Shown here: one piece after another, positions 1 to 6,986 of the stretch
How the letters are laid out: each line of letters begins with the position of its first letter
How positions within the stretch are numbered: the stretch's first letter is position 1
The notes under the pieces: generated by a model
What the model was told of the DNA's origin: nothing
Seen by the model: only the letters and a program-made list of their open reading frames with translations
The model's database searches: none
Position numbers and translations under genes: made by a program
Assembly: GCA_030430575.1 (NCBI GenBank)
Contig: JAUIKF010000015.1
Coordinates: 1 to 64,000, forward strand
Direction of reading: 5' to 3'
Length of the DNA stretch: 64,000 nucleotides
Origin: Bacteroidia bacterium
GTDB lineage: Bacteria > Bacteroidota > Bacteroidia > J057

Positions 1-126
1 CTAGAGGAAACATTTCCTCGGCCGTCCGATTGCGACGGCTAAATTTGTCTTGTCCCATAACTTGATTTTTGGACAAAGCTAGCACTTAGAACAGAAGTCA
101 GATAGACGGCTTTCGTGGGACGGATA
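1..126. other. Flank of CRISPR array with small hairpins, no gene
   Basis: No coding region is visible. Small inverted repeats occur: GAGGAAA/TTTCCTC at 4-19, CCGTC/GACGG around 24-40, and a TTGTCC/GGACAA pair around 49-77. If the array is transcribed on the minus strand this is its trailer side, and these could act as terminators. The window edge cuts the locus here, so effector cas genes may lie just to the left. Confidence 0.4.
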
Positions 127-1292
127 CACTAAAACAAGGATTACGACTCGGTGCCTGCCTTGTGTCGCCAGAAGATCGCGTCTTCATCCTCCTTCAGACC
201 ATCTTCCACTAAAACAAGGATTACGACAGCAATCATCATGAGGCGATTGCTTTTCTGGGGAATGATTGCCTTCAGACCATCTTCCACTAAAACAAGGATT
301 ACGACCTCATGGCTGTTGGCCACAGGGCAAAGCGTTCTGGTAAATACCTTCAGACCATCTTCCACTAAAACAAGGATTACGACTGTCGTGCCCCTCACCA
401 ATCTCGCGCGCAAGGTTATCTTCCTTCAGACCATCTTCCACTAAAACAAGGATTACGACTTTCCAGGATTCCGGCGGTAGGATTGGTGAAGTCGATCCTT
501 CAGACCATCTTCCACTAAAACAAGGATTACGACAAGGTGCGGGTTTCATCGATGCCTCCAGAATTTTTAGCCCTTCAGACCATCTTCCACTAAAACAAGG
601 ATTACGACCAGCATACCAAACACTTGATGGTTCCAACCCTACCACTTCCTTCAGACCATCTTCCACTAAAACAAGGATTACGACACACAAGCGTTAACCA
701 GTTCGACACATGGTTTAATCCACCTTCAGACCATCTTCCACTAAAACAAGGATTACGACTATTGTTTTATACCCGCAGAACCCACACCTCCTCCTGGGGA
801 GCCTTCAGACCATCTTCCACTAAAACAAGGATTACGACCCGGCAGGCGGATTGCCAGTGAGTGGAGCTGCGAACTCCATCAGACCATCTTCCACTAAAAC
901 AAGGATTACGACACATTTCTACCAATCTGCTCCAGAACTTGAGCTGCTATATCCATCAGACCATCTTCCACTAAAACAAGGATTACGACACATTTCTACC
1001 AATCTGCTCCAGAACTTGAGCTGCTATATCCATCAGACCATCTTCCACTAAAACAAGGATTACGACAAGCGAGGATTGTGGAATCAGCCCGGAGGTCTTT
1101 CACCTCCATCAGACCATCTTCCACTAAAACAAGGATTACGACTCGGTGCCTGCCTTGTGTCGCCAGAAGATCGCGTCTTCATCCTCCTTCAGACCATCTT
1201 CCACTAAAACAAGGATTACGACTGGAAGACAGTCTTGCCTTCCAACGATTTACGAACAGCCTTCAGACCATCTTCCACTAAAACAAGGATTA
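127..1292 (-). CRISPR. CRISPR array, 16 repeat copies and 15 spacers
   Basis: There are fourteen full 37-bp repeats (plus strand beginning CCTTCAGACCATC and ending AAGGATTACGAC) and one damaged repeat at each end. The first (127-147) keeps only its last 21 bases; the last (1260-1292) lacks the final CGAC. Full repeats start at 191, 269, 347, 423, 497, 572, 648, 723, 802, 876, 953, 1030, 1106 and 1186. The four starting at 876-1106 share a T-to-A variant at base 3. Spacers are 37-43 bp. Spacers 148-190 and 1143-1185 are identical, as are 913-952 and 990-1029. Read on the minus strand the repeat begins GTCGTAATCC and ends TCTGAAGG, resembling the 8-nt handle of type III or type I repeats, so minus-strand transcription with a leader on the right is the better guess. 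The type cannot be fixed without the effector genes. Confidence 0.97.
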
Positions 1293-1574
1293 GTGTGGGG
1301 TTCAACAAGACAAATGACAAAGTCATTTAGTGGCAAGTGGCGCGTCGTTCCCTTTTCCAAGGGGAACAGCCTGCCCTGAGCCTGCCGAAGGGGGGGCGGT
1401 GCGGAGGGGTTCCACAAGGCAAATGGCTTCGCCATTTTAGTCACCCGTCGGGATTACCCGCAAGCCAACTCACCAGCCAGAAATCCCTCTGAGCATCAAT
1501 GGCGTGCCAAAACTACTTTGAGCTTGAATTTGAGATTGAGCTTGAATTTGCGCTTGAGTTTGAACTTTCCTCCC
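1293..1574. repeat. Gene-free block of hairpin repeats beside the array
   Basis: No gene. Two diverged copies of a roughly 35-bp unit sit at 1297-1331 and 1406-1441, each beginning GGGGTTC and holding a 7-bp hairpin: AAATGAC-AAA-GTCATTT and AAATGGC-TTC-GCCATTT. The innermost pair changes from A/T-type to G/C-type compensatorily. Between them are GTTCCC/GGGAAC around 1350-1370 and CCCTGAGCCTGCCGAAGGG, a palindrome of a sort dispersed in many bacterial genomes. A unit at about 1449-1494 resembles one at 40991-41033. The block occupies the expected leader position of a minus-strand array but is not AT-rich. Confidence 0.6.
1517..1569. repeat. Hexamer-phased YTTGAR tract
   Basis: About eight successive hexamers of the form YTTGAR (TTTGAG, CTTGAA and so on), differing mainly by transitions at the first and last bases. 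The tract lies just 3' of the minus-strand regulator stop codon. The same hexamer, read on one strand or the other, recurs at 52381-52406 and 58106-58182. Confidence 0.75.
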
Positions 1575-3011
1575 CTAAATCTCCCCCGCGTCCCTCAAAT
1601 ACCGTTTGACGGTATTTACTGACTTTCCGACAGCATCAGCAGTATGCGTGATATTCTGGTCCAGGAGGCGGTAGACATAGACGATGTGCCGCTGGATGAC
1701 CTGTTCAATGTCGAGGGAGGGAGTTGCTTCCTGGGAATAGCTCAAAGGCAGGTGATCGAGGGTGGCAGTTCCATCTTCTACAAAGATGCAGAGATTTGTC
1801 AAGACGTGTTCGAGTTCGCGGATATTGCCGGGGAAGAGGTGGGTTTTGAGCCAGCGGGTGAGGGCTTTGTCGAATTTGAGGGGCCATTTGAGGCCGTATT
1901 GGGCCTGTTTCTGGCGAAGCAGGTGCTGGATGAGTTGCCAGCGGTCTGCGGCGGTGTAGTCGCGCAGGCGTGGCAAGCGGATTTCTGTTTCTACCAGTCG
2001 GTAGTAAAGGTCCCAGCGAAACAAGCCTTTTTCACACATCTCCATTAAATTCCGATTGGTGGCTGCCACGACGCGCACATTGACGGGAATTTCTTTGTTG
2101 GCGCCTACGCGCTGGATGCGTCGCTCCTGCAAGACACGCAGCAGTGCCTGCTGCATATATGGCGTAATGTCGCCGATCTCATCCAAAAAGATGGTGCCGC
2201 CCTCAGCCGCTTCAAAGTAGCCTTTTTGGTCTTTGTCCGCCCCTGTAAAAGCACCTTTTACATACCCAAATAAGCGTGATTCCAGCAGTTCTTGTCCCAA
2301 GGCTGCGCAGTTGACGGGGATAAAATCTTTGTTTTTCCGTGCAGAATGGTCGTGGATATGTCTGGCAAGGAGTTCTTTTCCTGTGCCACTTTCTCCTTGC
2401 ACGAGAATAGCTACCTCTGGGTGAAAAGCGATCTTTTCCGCTCGGCTATAAGCAGGCAAGAGGGTTTCCGTGATAAGTTCCTTCGACTTGTTTTCCGCCA
2501 ATTCTTGAGCACGCACTTCCAATCGATAGGCATACTCGGAAGCGGCAATCTCAATTGGGATGACATGGGCTTTTCCTGCCATTTTGCCCCGCGCCATTTG
2601 AGCATCTAGGCTTTGCAACAAATGGGTATCGTAGCCATTCTCTTCCAGGTGAAGCAAGACCCAAGACATGCGCATCGGTGTTGAACCTGTGCTGAACAAG
2701 ATTTCAATGCGGTCCCCTTTATAGGGCCTGATGGCCTGTTCCGCCTTGTATTTGATCTCTTTGAAGTCAAGGAAGCTATTTAGCTCTAGGTGTTTCAGGA
2801 GAATGTTTCGCTGGGGGAAATCTCGCTGCAAGGCTGCATAAAGATGATCGGCCCGTATCTCCCCTGGTTTACCCGTTGATAACAAGAGATGCACATCATG
2901 ATCCGAGAAATAGGTATGGTGTAAGGTGTAGGTGGGACCGTCTTTCTTCACGACACCATCTGTGAAATCATGGTAAAAGGCGACATAGGAAACGAGGATT
3001 TTTCGAGCCAT
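1575..3011 (-). CDS. RtcR-like sigma-54 activator with N-terminal CARF-like domain
   Basis: This 478-residue bacterial enhancer-binding protein should activate RNA polymerase carrying sigma-54. Residues 1-160 resemble the CARF-type sensor of RtcR, with an FSTGSTPMR motif at 106-114 at the expected ligand-binding turn. The AAA+ domain has Walker A GESGTGK (206-212), the sigma-54 contact loop GAFTGA (253-258) and Walker B FLDE (275-278). A Fis-type helix-turn-helix fills about 452-475. All motifs look intact. CARF domains in CRISPR loci bind cyclic oligoadenylates, while E. coli RtcR answers to RNA damage signals; which applies here is unknown. No rtcA or rtcB is nearby. The gene is divergent from cas1, whose upstream region has a sigma-54 promoter, so cas1 is the likely target. 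Transcription could also continue into the array. Confidence 0.9.
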   Translation of the reverse strand: MARKILVSYVAFYHDFTDGVVKKDGPTYTLHHTYFSDHDVHLLLSTGKPGEIRADHLYAALQRDFPQRNILLKHLELNSFLDFKEIKYKAEQAIRPYKGDRIEILFSTGSTPMRMSWVLLHLEENGYDTHLLQSLDAQMARGKMAGKAHVIPIEIAASEYAYRLEVRAQELAENKSKELITETLLPAYSRAEKIAFHPEVAILVQGESGTGKELLARHIHDHSARKNKDFIPVNCAALGQELLESRLFGYVKGAFTGADKDQKGYFEAAEGGTIFLDEIGDITPYMQQALLRVLQERRIQRVGANKEIPVNVRVVAATNRNLMEMCEKGLFRWDLYYRLVETEIRLPRLRDYTAADRWQLIQHLLRQKQAQYGLKWPLKFDKALTRWLKTHLFPGNIRELEHVLTNLCIFVEDGTATLDHLPLSYSQEATPSLDIEQVIQRHIVYVYRLLDQNITHTADAVGKSVNTVKRYLRDAGEI

Positions 3012-3102
3012 CGGGATAAGTGATTAGTCAAATATTGATAGGTAAAATAACGAATTTATAGGCTAGGGGTTGTATTAAGTTCTATCTGGCCGATTTGAAT
3101 AA

Positions 3103-3118
3103 TGGATTTGACTTTGCA
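3103..3118 (+). promoter_or_regulatory. Candidate sigma-54 promoter of cas1
   Basis: The sequence TGGATTTGACTTTGCA fits the -24/-12 consensus TGGCACG-N4-TTGCW: TGG at -24, TTGCA at -12, and exactly ten bases between GG and GC. It lies about 85 bp upstream of the cas1 start, in the gap shared with the divergent sigma-54 activator. Transcription would begin near 3130. No clear enhancer palindrome was found between 3012 and 3102. Confidence 0.65.
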
Positions 3119-3200
3119 TTCTCACTGCATAACGCCATAAAAAACACCTAAATCATGATTTCAAAACCTATTTCTAAAGAAAAGATAATCGCAACTGAAC

Positions 3201-4169
3201 ATGCATCTAATCCTATCCCAGAAAGGAACTGAACTGAGTTTGCACCAAGGCACTTTTTTAGTCCAAAACCAACAAGGAACCCATAAACTGTCTCCTGAAA
3301 ATATTCAAAGCATTATGCTTTCAACAGGTATCCGAGTCAGTTCGAATGCCATGTTTTTGGCCATTGACCGAGAAATTGATATTTTACTGGTAGACGAGGC
3401 AGGGCAGCCACAGGGGAGAATCTGGAGCCATAAATTTGGCTCAATCGCCAGCCTTCGACGCCAGCAACTCACCTTTGCTACCAGCCCCAAAGCCAGCCGC
3501 TGGCTCATCGACCTGCTTGCCAGACAAGGAAAAAATCGGATTGCTTTATTGACGCAATTAGGTAGTGAAAAGGAAGAAATCCTTCCTCCCCAAATCCTTG
3601 AACTGCAAAAACAGGTTACTCACATTTCAACTTTCCCAGAACAAGTACCTGATCATCCCTTTTTCAACAAACTCCGTTCGTGGGAAGCAAGGCACGCTCG
3701 CCTGTATTTTCGCTGTTTATCGGCCCTTATGCCAAAGCCCTTTCAGTTTAGCAGGCGAAGCCGCAGACCTGCCAAGGACTGCTTCAATAGCGCCTTGAAT
3801 TATCTGTATGGAATGCTTTACGCCAAGGTGGAACTCGCCTTGATTCGCGCAGGACTTGATCCCTTCCTTGGCGTATTTCACCGCGATCAGTACAACCGCC
3901 CTTCTCTGGTCTTTGACCAGATCGAGTGTTATCGGCCTTGGGCCGAGGAAGTCCTGGCACAGGTATGCCTTTCAGGCAAACTGACACCTTCGTGCTTCCA
4001 AGCCCATAAAGGCGGATACTGGCTTAATGCCCAAGGCAAAGAAGTTGTCATCACCGCTATGCATGCTTTTTTATTGGCACCTGCAAGCCGCAATGGTGCA
4101 GGAATTTCACGCGAAGCAAAATTGCTGCGCGATGCACAGCAGTTGGCGAGATGGGTGGAGCGTGGGTAG
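3201..4169 (+). CDS. cas1: CRISPR-associated integrase Cas1
   Basis: Cas1 is the metal-dependent integrase that, normally with Cas2, inserts new spacers into the array. At 322 residues the protein has the usual length, with an N-terminal beta domain (to about 85) and a helical catalytic domain. The likely catalytic triad is intact: Glu162 in SWEARHARLYF, His227 in GVFHRDQY and Glu242 in SLVFDQIECYRP, with spacings matching known Cas1 enzymes. The C-terminus is complete. No cas2 follows; a mobilizable element starts within about 40 bp of the stop codon. A sigma-54 promoter lies upstream. It may work with a Cas2 encoded elsewhere, or be an orphan. Confidence 0.95.
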   Translation: MHLILSQKGTELSLHQGTFLVQNQQGTHKLSPENIQSIMLSTGIRVSSNAMFLAIDREIDILLVDEAGQPQGRIWSHKFGSIASLRRQQLTFATSPKASRWLIDLLARQGKNRIALLTQLGSEKEEILPPQILELQKQVTHISTFPEQVPDHPFFNKLRSWEARHARLYFRCLSALMPKPFQFSRRSRRPAKDCFNSALNYLYGMLYAKVELALIRAGLDPFLGVFHRDQYNRPSLVFDQIECYRPWAEEVLAQVCLSGKLTPSCFQAHKGGYWLNAQGKEVVITAMHAFLLAPASRNGAGISREAKLLRDAQQLARWVERG

Positions 4170-4211
4170 CTCCTCGACCCTTTCACCTATATTGCCCCAA
4201 TGTTTGGCAAA

Positions 4212-5003
4212 CTACCGTCGTCGGGCGTTGTTTTTTTCAATAAGCAAAGGTAACCGCTCATTATCCACCCCCAGCGTCCGAAACCGATATTTCCTTCCAT
4301 TCCACCAAACGCCCATCGGAACACCCTTCCGATAATAAGGCTCCAAGCCACTAACACTCACTTTCCCTAAGAACTCATCAAGAGAGTCGGATTGGTCAAG
4401 TGCCAAACCAATGATAAGATGAAGTCTTTCTTTTGTGGTGAGCTGATTAGAATTCTGTTTATACCAGTATTCTTGTTGAGTGAGTTGTAGCTGTTGAGCA
4501 TTCCCATGAGAAGGCAGGGAGTGTGATAATTCAGGAAAATGTATTTTCTGGTAATCCTGGACAGATCGCTTGAGTCCAGCCATCTGCTTCTTGGTCATTC
4601 TAAGGCTTCGCCCAGTGCCGTACTCAACAGCAGAGACCGCAAAGTGGATGTGAATATTCCCACCCTTCGATTCTTGATGGATGCCCCCAAGAAAAAGGCC
4701 GTTAGGATTTCGATGCTCGATATACTCACGAGCGATTTGCTCTAGTTTGGGGATGGACAAATGGGGGGTATCCTCAGGATGAAAGCTGATGATTTCATGG
4801 GTTAGCAGGATGTTATTTTTTCGACGGTGAAGCCTGCCTGCTTCATTCTCTTCAAACTCTTGTACCAATTCATCAATGGTACTACCATTTAAGTTATGAC
4901 GAATAACATGGCTTTCTGGGAGTTTTTCCTCAGAAAGGAGGATATAGGTGAGTAGGTTGCGGAATGCCTTTTTTCCGCGAAGGGATTTGATTTTGATAAT
5001 CAT
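4212..5003 (-). CDS. Relaxase / mobilization nuclease (MobA-like)
   Basis: It nicks DNA at an origin of transfer and pilots the strand into the recipient. The 263-residue protein is essentially the catalytic domain. The metal-binding histidines are visible in HQESKGGNIHIHF (His109, His118, His120), and a tyrosine at about 19 in LLTYIL is a candidate nucleophile. Many family members run beyond 300 residues with a helicase or primase tail, which is missing here. It is the last gene of the element, beside cas1, and follows mobC by a 38-bp gap carrying the leader motif also found before the coupling protein. Confidence 0.88.
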   Translation of the reverse strand: MIIKIKSLRGKKAFRNLLTYILLSEEKLPESHVIRHNLNGSTIDELVQEFEENEAGRLHRRKNNILLTHEIISFHPEDTPHLSIPKLEQIAREYIEHRNPNGLFLGGIHQESKGGNIHIHFAVSAVEYGTGRSLRMTKKQMAGLKRSVQDYQKIHFPELSHSLPSHGNAQQLQLTQQEYWYKQNSNQLTTKERLHLIIGLALDQSDSLDEFLGKVSVSGLEPYYRKGVPMGVWWNGRKYRFRTLGVDNERLPLLIEKNNARRR

Positions 5004-5035
5004 GTGTTGATGCGCCTTACATCAAGTCAGGGGTA
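5004..5035 (-). promoter_or_regulatory. Shared 5' leader motif before the relaxase gene
   Basis: In the coding direction, ACCCCTGACTTGATGTAAGG runs into a short A/C-rich stretch and then the start codon. A close match precedes the coupling-protein gene (6954-6986), and the core TTGTGTAAGGC precedes the 64-codon gene near 8939-8950. It could be a ribosome-binding or regulatory element; AAGG about 12 bases before ATG may act as a Shine-Dalgarno. Confidence 0.5.
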
Positions 5036-5041
5036 TAAAGT

Positions 5042-5527
5042 CTAGTCTCTTGGTTTTTGTGGAACCTTTAGGGGATGTTTGAGCTGTTTTTCCAAGCCTT
5101 CATAGCGACTAGCCAAGGCTGCAACAACCTCTGCCAATTCTTGCTGACCCATTCGATGAATATGCTTGCTAAGCATCCTGAGATCACTTTGGATGATGCG
5201 GAGCATTTGTTCGATATGGCCGTACTGTTTGGGTTTTAAGAGGTTGGATGAACCTTGACGATAAGCTTGGTAACAAGCCTTAACAGTCGTGGCTAGCGGC
5301 CTTTGATATTGTCCTGCAAAAACCCTCAAAGACTGGTATTCATCTTGGGTAAAGCGAACCGTTACTTCTGGATTATCGCTGCGTTGTTGGCGCGCATGGT
5401 CTCGCTTATACTGCTTGCGATATGCCTTTTTTGCCGCCATTAGGGCATTTTCATCCGTAATATCAATTCCAGATTCATACAACCACTCCCACATTTTGCT
5501 TCCATAACGTGATTTCCGCCTTTTCAT
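5042..5527 (-). CDS. MobC-like relaxosome accessory protein
   Basis: This 161-residue basic protein is likely the relaxosome DNA-binding partner of the relaxase. A ribbon-helix-helix-like segment starts at EVTVRFTQDEYQSLR (about residues 53-67) and is followed by helical, charged sequence with a C-terminal QMLRIIQSDLRMLSKHI region typical of MobC proteins. Its start codon overlaps the stop codon of the coupling-protein gene (ATGA), implying translational coupling. It should help melt or mark the transfer origin; no origin was identified with certainty. Confidence 0.75.
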   Translation of the reverse strand: MKRRKSRYGSKMWEWLYESGIDITDENALMAAKKAYRKQYKRDHARQQRSDNPEVTVRFTQDEYQSLRVFAGQYQRPLATTVKACYQAYRQGSSNLLKPKQYGHIEQMLRIIQSDLRMLSKHIHRMGQQELAEVVAALASRYEGLEKQLKHPLKVPQKPRD

Positions 5528-6951
5528 AAATGCTTGGAATTAGAGGAGTGTGAGTGAAGAGGAAGCGAAGCAAAAATCTTGAAAGGCTTGTATTGGTAAA
5601 ATGGCGTCACCTTGGTGAGGATTGGCGGGTGATGGCCTGCTAGGAGCAAAACAAGGTTTTTGGGGAGCGTTCGGATTTGATCCAAAGTCATAAGAGGTCG
5701 GATCATTTTCCTCCCATCGTCATCTACAAATTCGACTTTCCCCAAAGTTTCTTCTAAGTTTCGGGCGGTCTCCAAGCCTTGGCCAGTGAAGTAGACTTGG
5801 GTGTAGCAATTCGTGAGAATGGTCTGCTGCAGGCCACGCCCAAAACGAGTCAGTTGTTCTATATCTTGAACTCCTAAGGCAATACCTGCGCGGTATTTTC
5901 GAATATTGGTCAAAGTGTTGACGAGGGTAGTGCCAGGGATTTGTAGAATACCTGCTTCATCAATCAGGCAAAAGACATCCAAATGATCGGGGCGTGGAAT
6001 CTTGAGCAATTTGCCAAATAACTGTTCAAAGAAGATACTGGTTAGTGGTGCTAGGTAATTCTGATCTGCAACAGGGTTGCTAATGAAGAGGGCTACTTTT
6101 TTGATGCGAAACAGGTCTAAGGATAAAGAATCATAAGCTGTGACTTTAGCCACTTGCTCGTCGGTGAAAATCTGCAAGGCACTTAAAGCAGTTGCGATGA
6201 TGCCTACGCGTAACTTTTCGTCAAAACTCTGAAAGGATTTATACTCATTGGTAATTGATCTATCTGAGACCTTATCCATCAAATGATCCAAGGCTTTTGC
6301 ATCGCTGCTAAAGGAAATGAGCAGCCTTCGGACTTGATTGAAGGTTTGTTGGGTTAAGGCCGTTTGCTTAACAAATCGGATAAATAGCCCGATCAAGTTG
6401 ACTGCCTGCAAGTTCCAGAATTTATCTGACGAGCTACTCAAGCTATTTTGCACCAACATCGCAGCGATTCGGTTGATCTGAGCAAGAGAATTGGCTCTAG
6501 CAATGGGATTATAGCCGATAGACTTCCTGGCATCGCCAAAGTTGAGGATTCGGACATCATAGCCCGTTCTTGCCAGATAACCTGCGCTGGCATCATATAA
6601 TGAGCCACTGGGGTCATGAATGATGAAGCTGCCAGCCCCTTTTGCACCTGCCATCCGGTAGATGGAAGGCTGGAATATGTTGGCTGATTTACCAGCGCCA
6701 GTCTGTCCAACCACCAGCATATTTCGATAGGACAATTCACGGCTAATGCTCTTTTTTGACCCAATGGCAAAACCTTTATTTCGGGAAGAGAGCATGGCCT
6801 TTTCCTTGCCGAAGTCAGCGTAGAATCCTTTTGTTTTTGGTTTTGGGAAAGCCTTGTCCAGGCCTTTTTCGATGAGTTTTTGGAGAATATCTCCAATGAG
6901 GTGGAGAAGGGCTTCGATCACTTCTCCGAGAATTTGAACGATAAAATTCAT
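5524..6951 (-). CDS. VirD4/TraG-like coupling ATPase
   Basis: Type IV coupling proteins deliver the relaxase-DNA complex to the mating channel. The 475-residue protein has Walker A GQTGAGKS (82-89) and Walker B LIDEA (329-333). The N-terminus begins with one amphipathic-looking segment (residues 1-35) and not the usual pair of transmembrane helices, so it may be peripheral or recruited by a helper system. It lies between the serine recombinase and mobC, overlapping mobC by 4 bp. Confidence 0.88.
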   Translation of the reverse strand: MNFIVQILGEVIEALLHLIGDILQKLIEKGLDKAFPKPKTKGFYADFGKEKAMLSSRNKGFAIGSKKSISRELSYRNMLVVGQTGAGKSANIFQPSIYRMAGAKGAGSFIIHDPSGSLYDASAGYLARTGYDVRILNFGDARKSIGYNPIARANSLAQINRIAAMLVQNSLSSSSDKFWNLQAVNLIGLFIRFVKQTALTQQTFNQVRRLLISFSSDAKALDHLMDKVSDRSITNEYKSFQSFDEKLRVGIIATALSALQIFTDEQVAKVTAYDSLSLDLFRIKKVALFISNPVADQNYLAPLTSIFFEQLFGKLLKIPRPDHLDVFCLIDEAGILQIPGTTLVNTLTNIRKYRAGIALGVQDIEQLTRFGRGLQQTILTNCYTQVYFTGQGLETARNLEETLGKVEFVDDDGRKMIRPLMTLDQIRTLPKNLVLLLAGHHPPILTKVTPFYQYKPFKIFASLPLHSHSSNSKHL

Positions 6952-6953
6952 GT

Positions 6954-6986
6954 GTTAACCCGCCTTACACAACAAGTCGGGGGTTA
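6954..6986 (-). promoter_or_regulatory. Shared 5' leader motif before the coupling-protein gene
   Basis: In the coding direction this reads as a near copy of the relaxase leader: an ACCCCC-GACTTG-TGTAAGGCG core ending in TTAACACATG. It overlaps the end of the serine recombinase gene. Conservation of both sequence and spacing to ATG in two unrelated genes argues for a function. Confidence 0.5.

Noticed and set aside
141-1379. Several open frames across the CRISPR array on both strands
   Set aside because: Their products are translations of the repeat (recurring RPSSTKTRITT or VVILVLVEDGLK) and not proteins.
1575-3011. Canonical RNA-repair regulation of rtcBA
   Set aside because: No rtcA or rtcB is in the window, and the adjacent divergent gene with a sigma-54 promoter is cas1.
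4027-4335. A plus-strand frame overlapping the cas1 3' end, considered as a cas2 remnant
   Set aside because: It is a shifted frame of cas1 running into the antisense of the relaxase and shows no Cas2 features.
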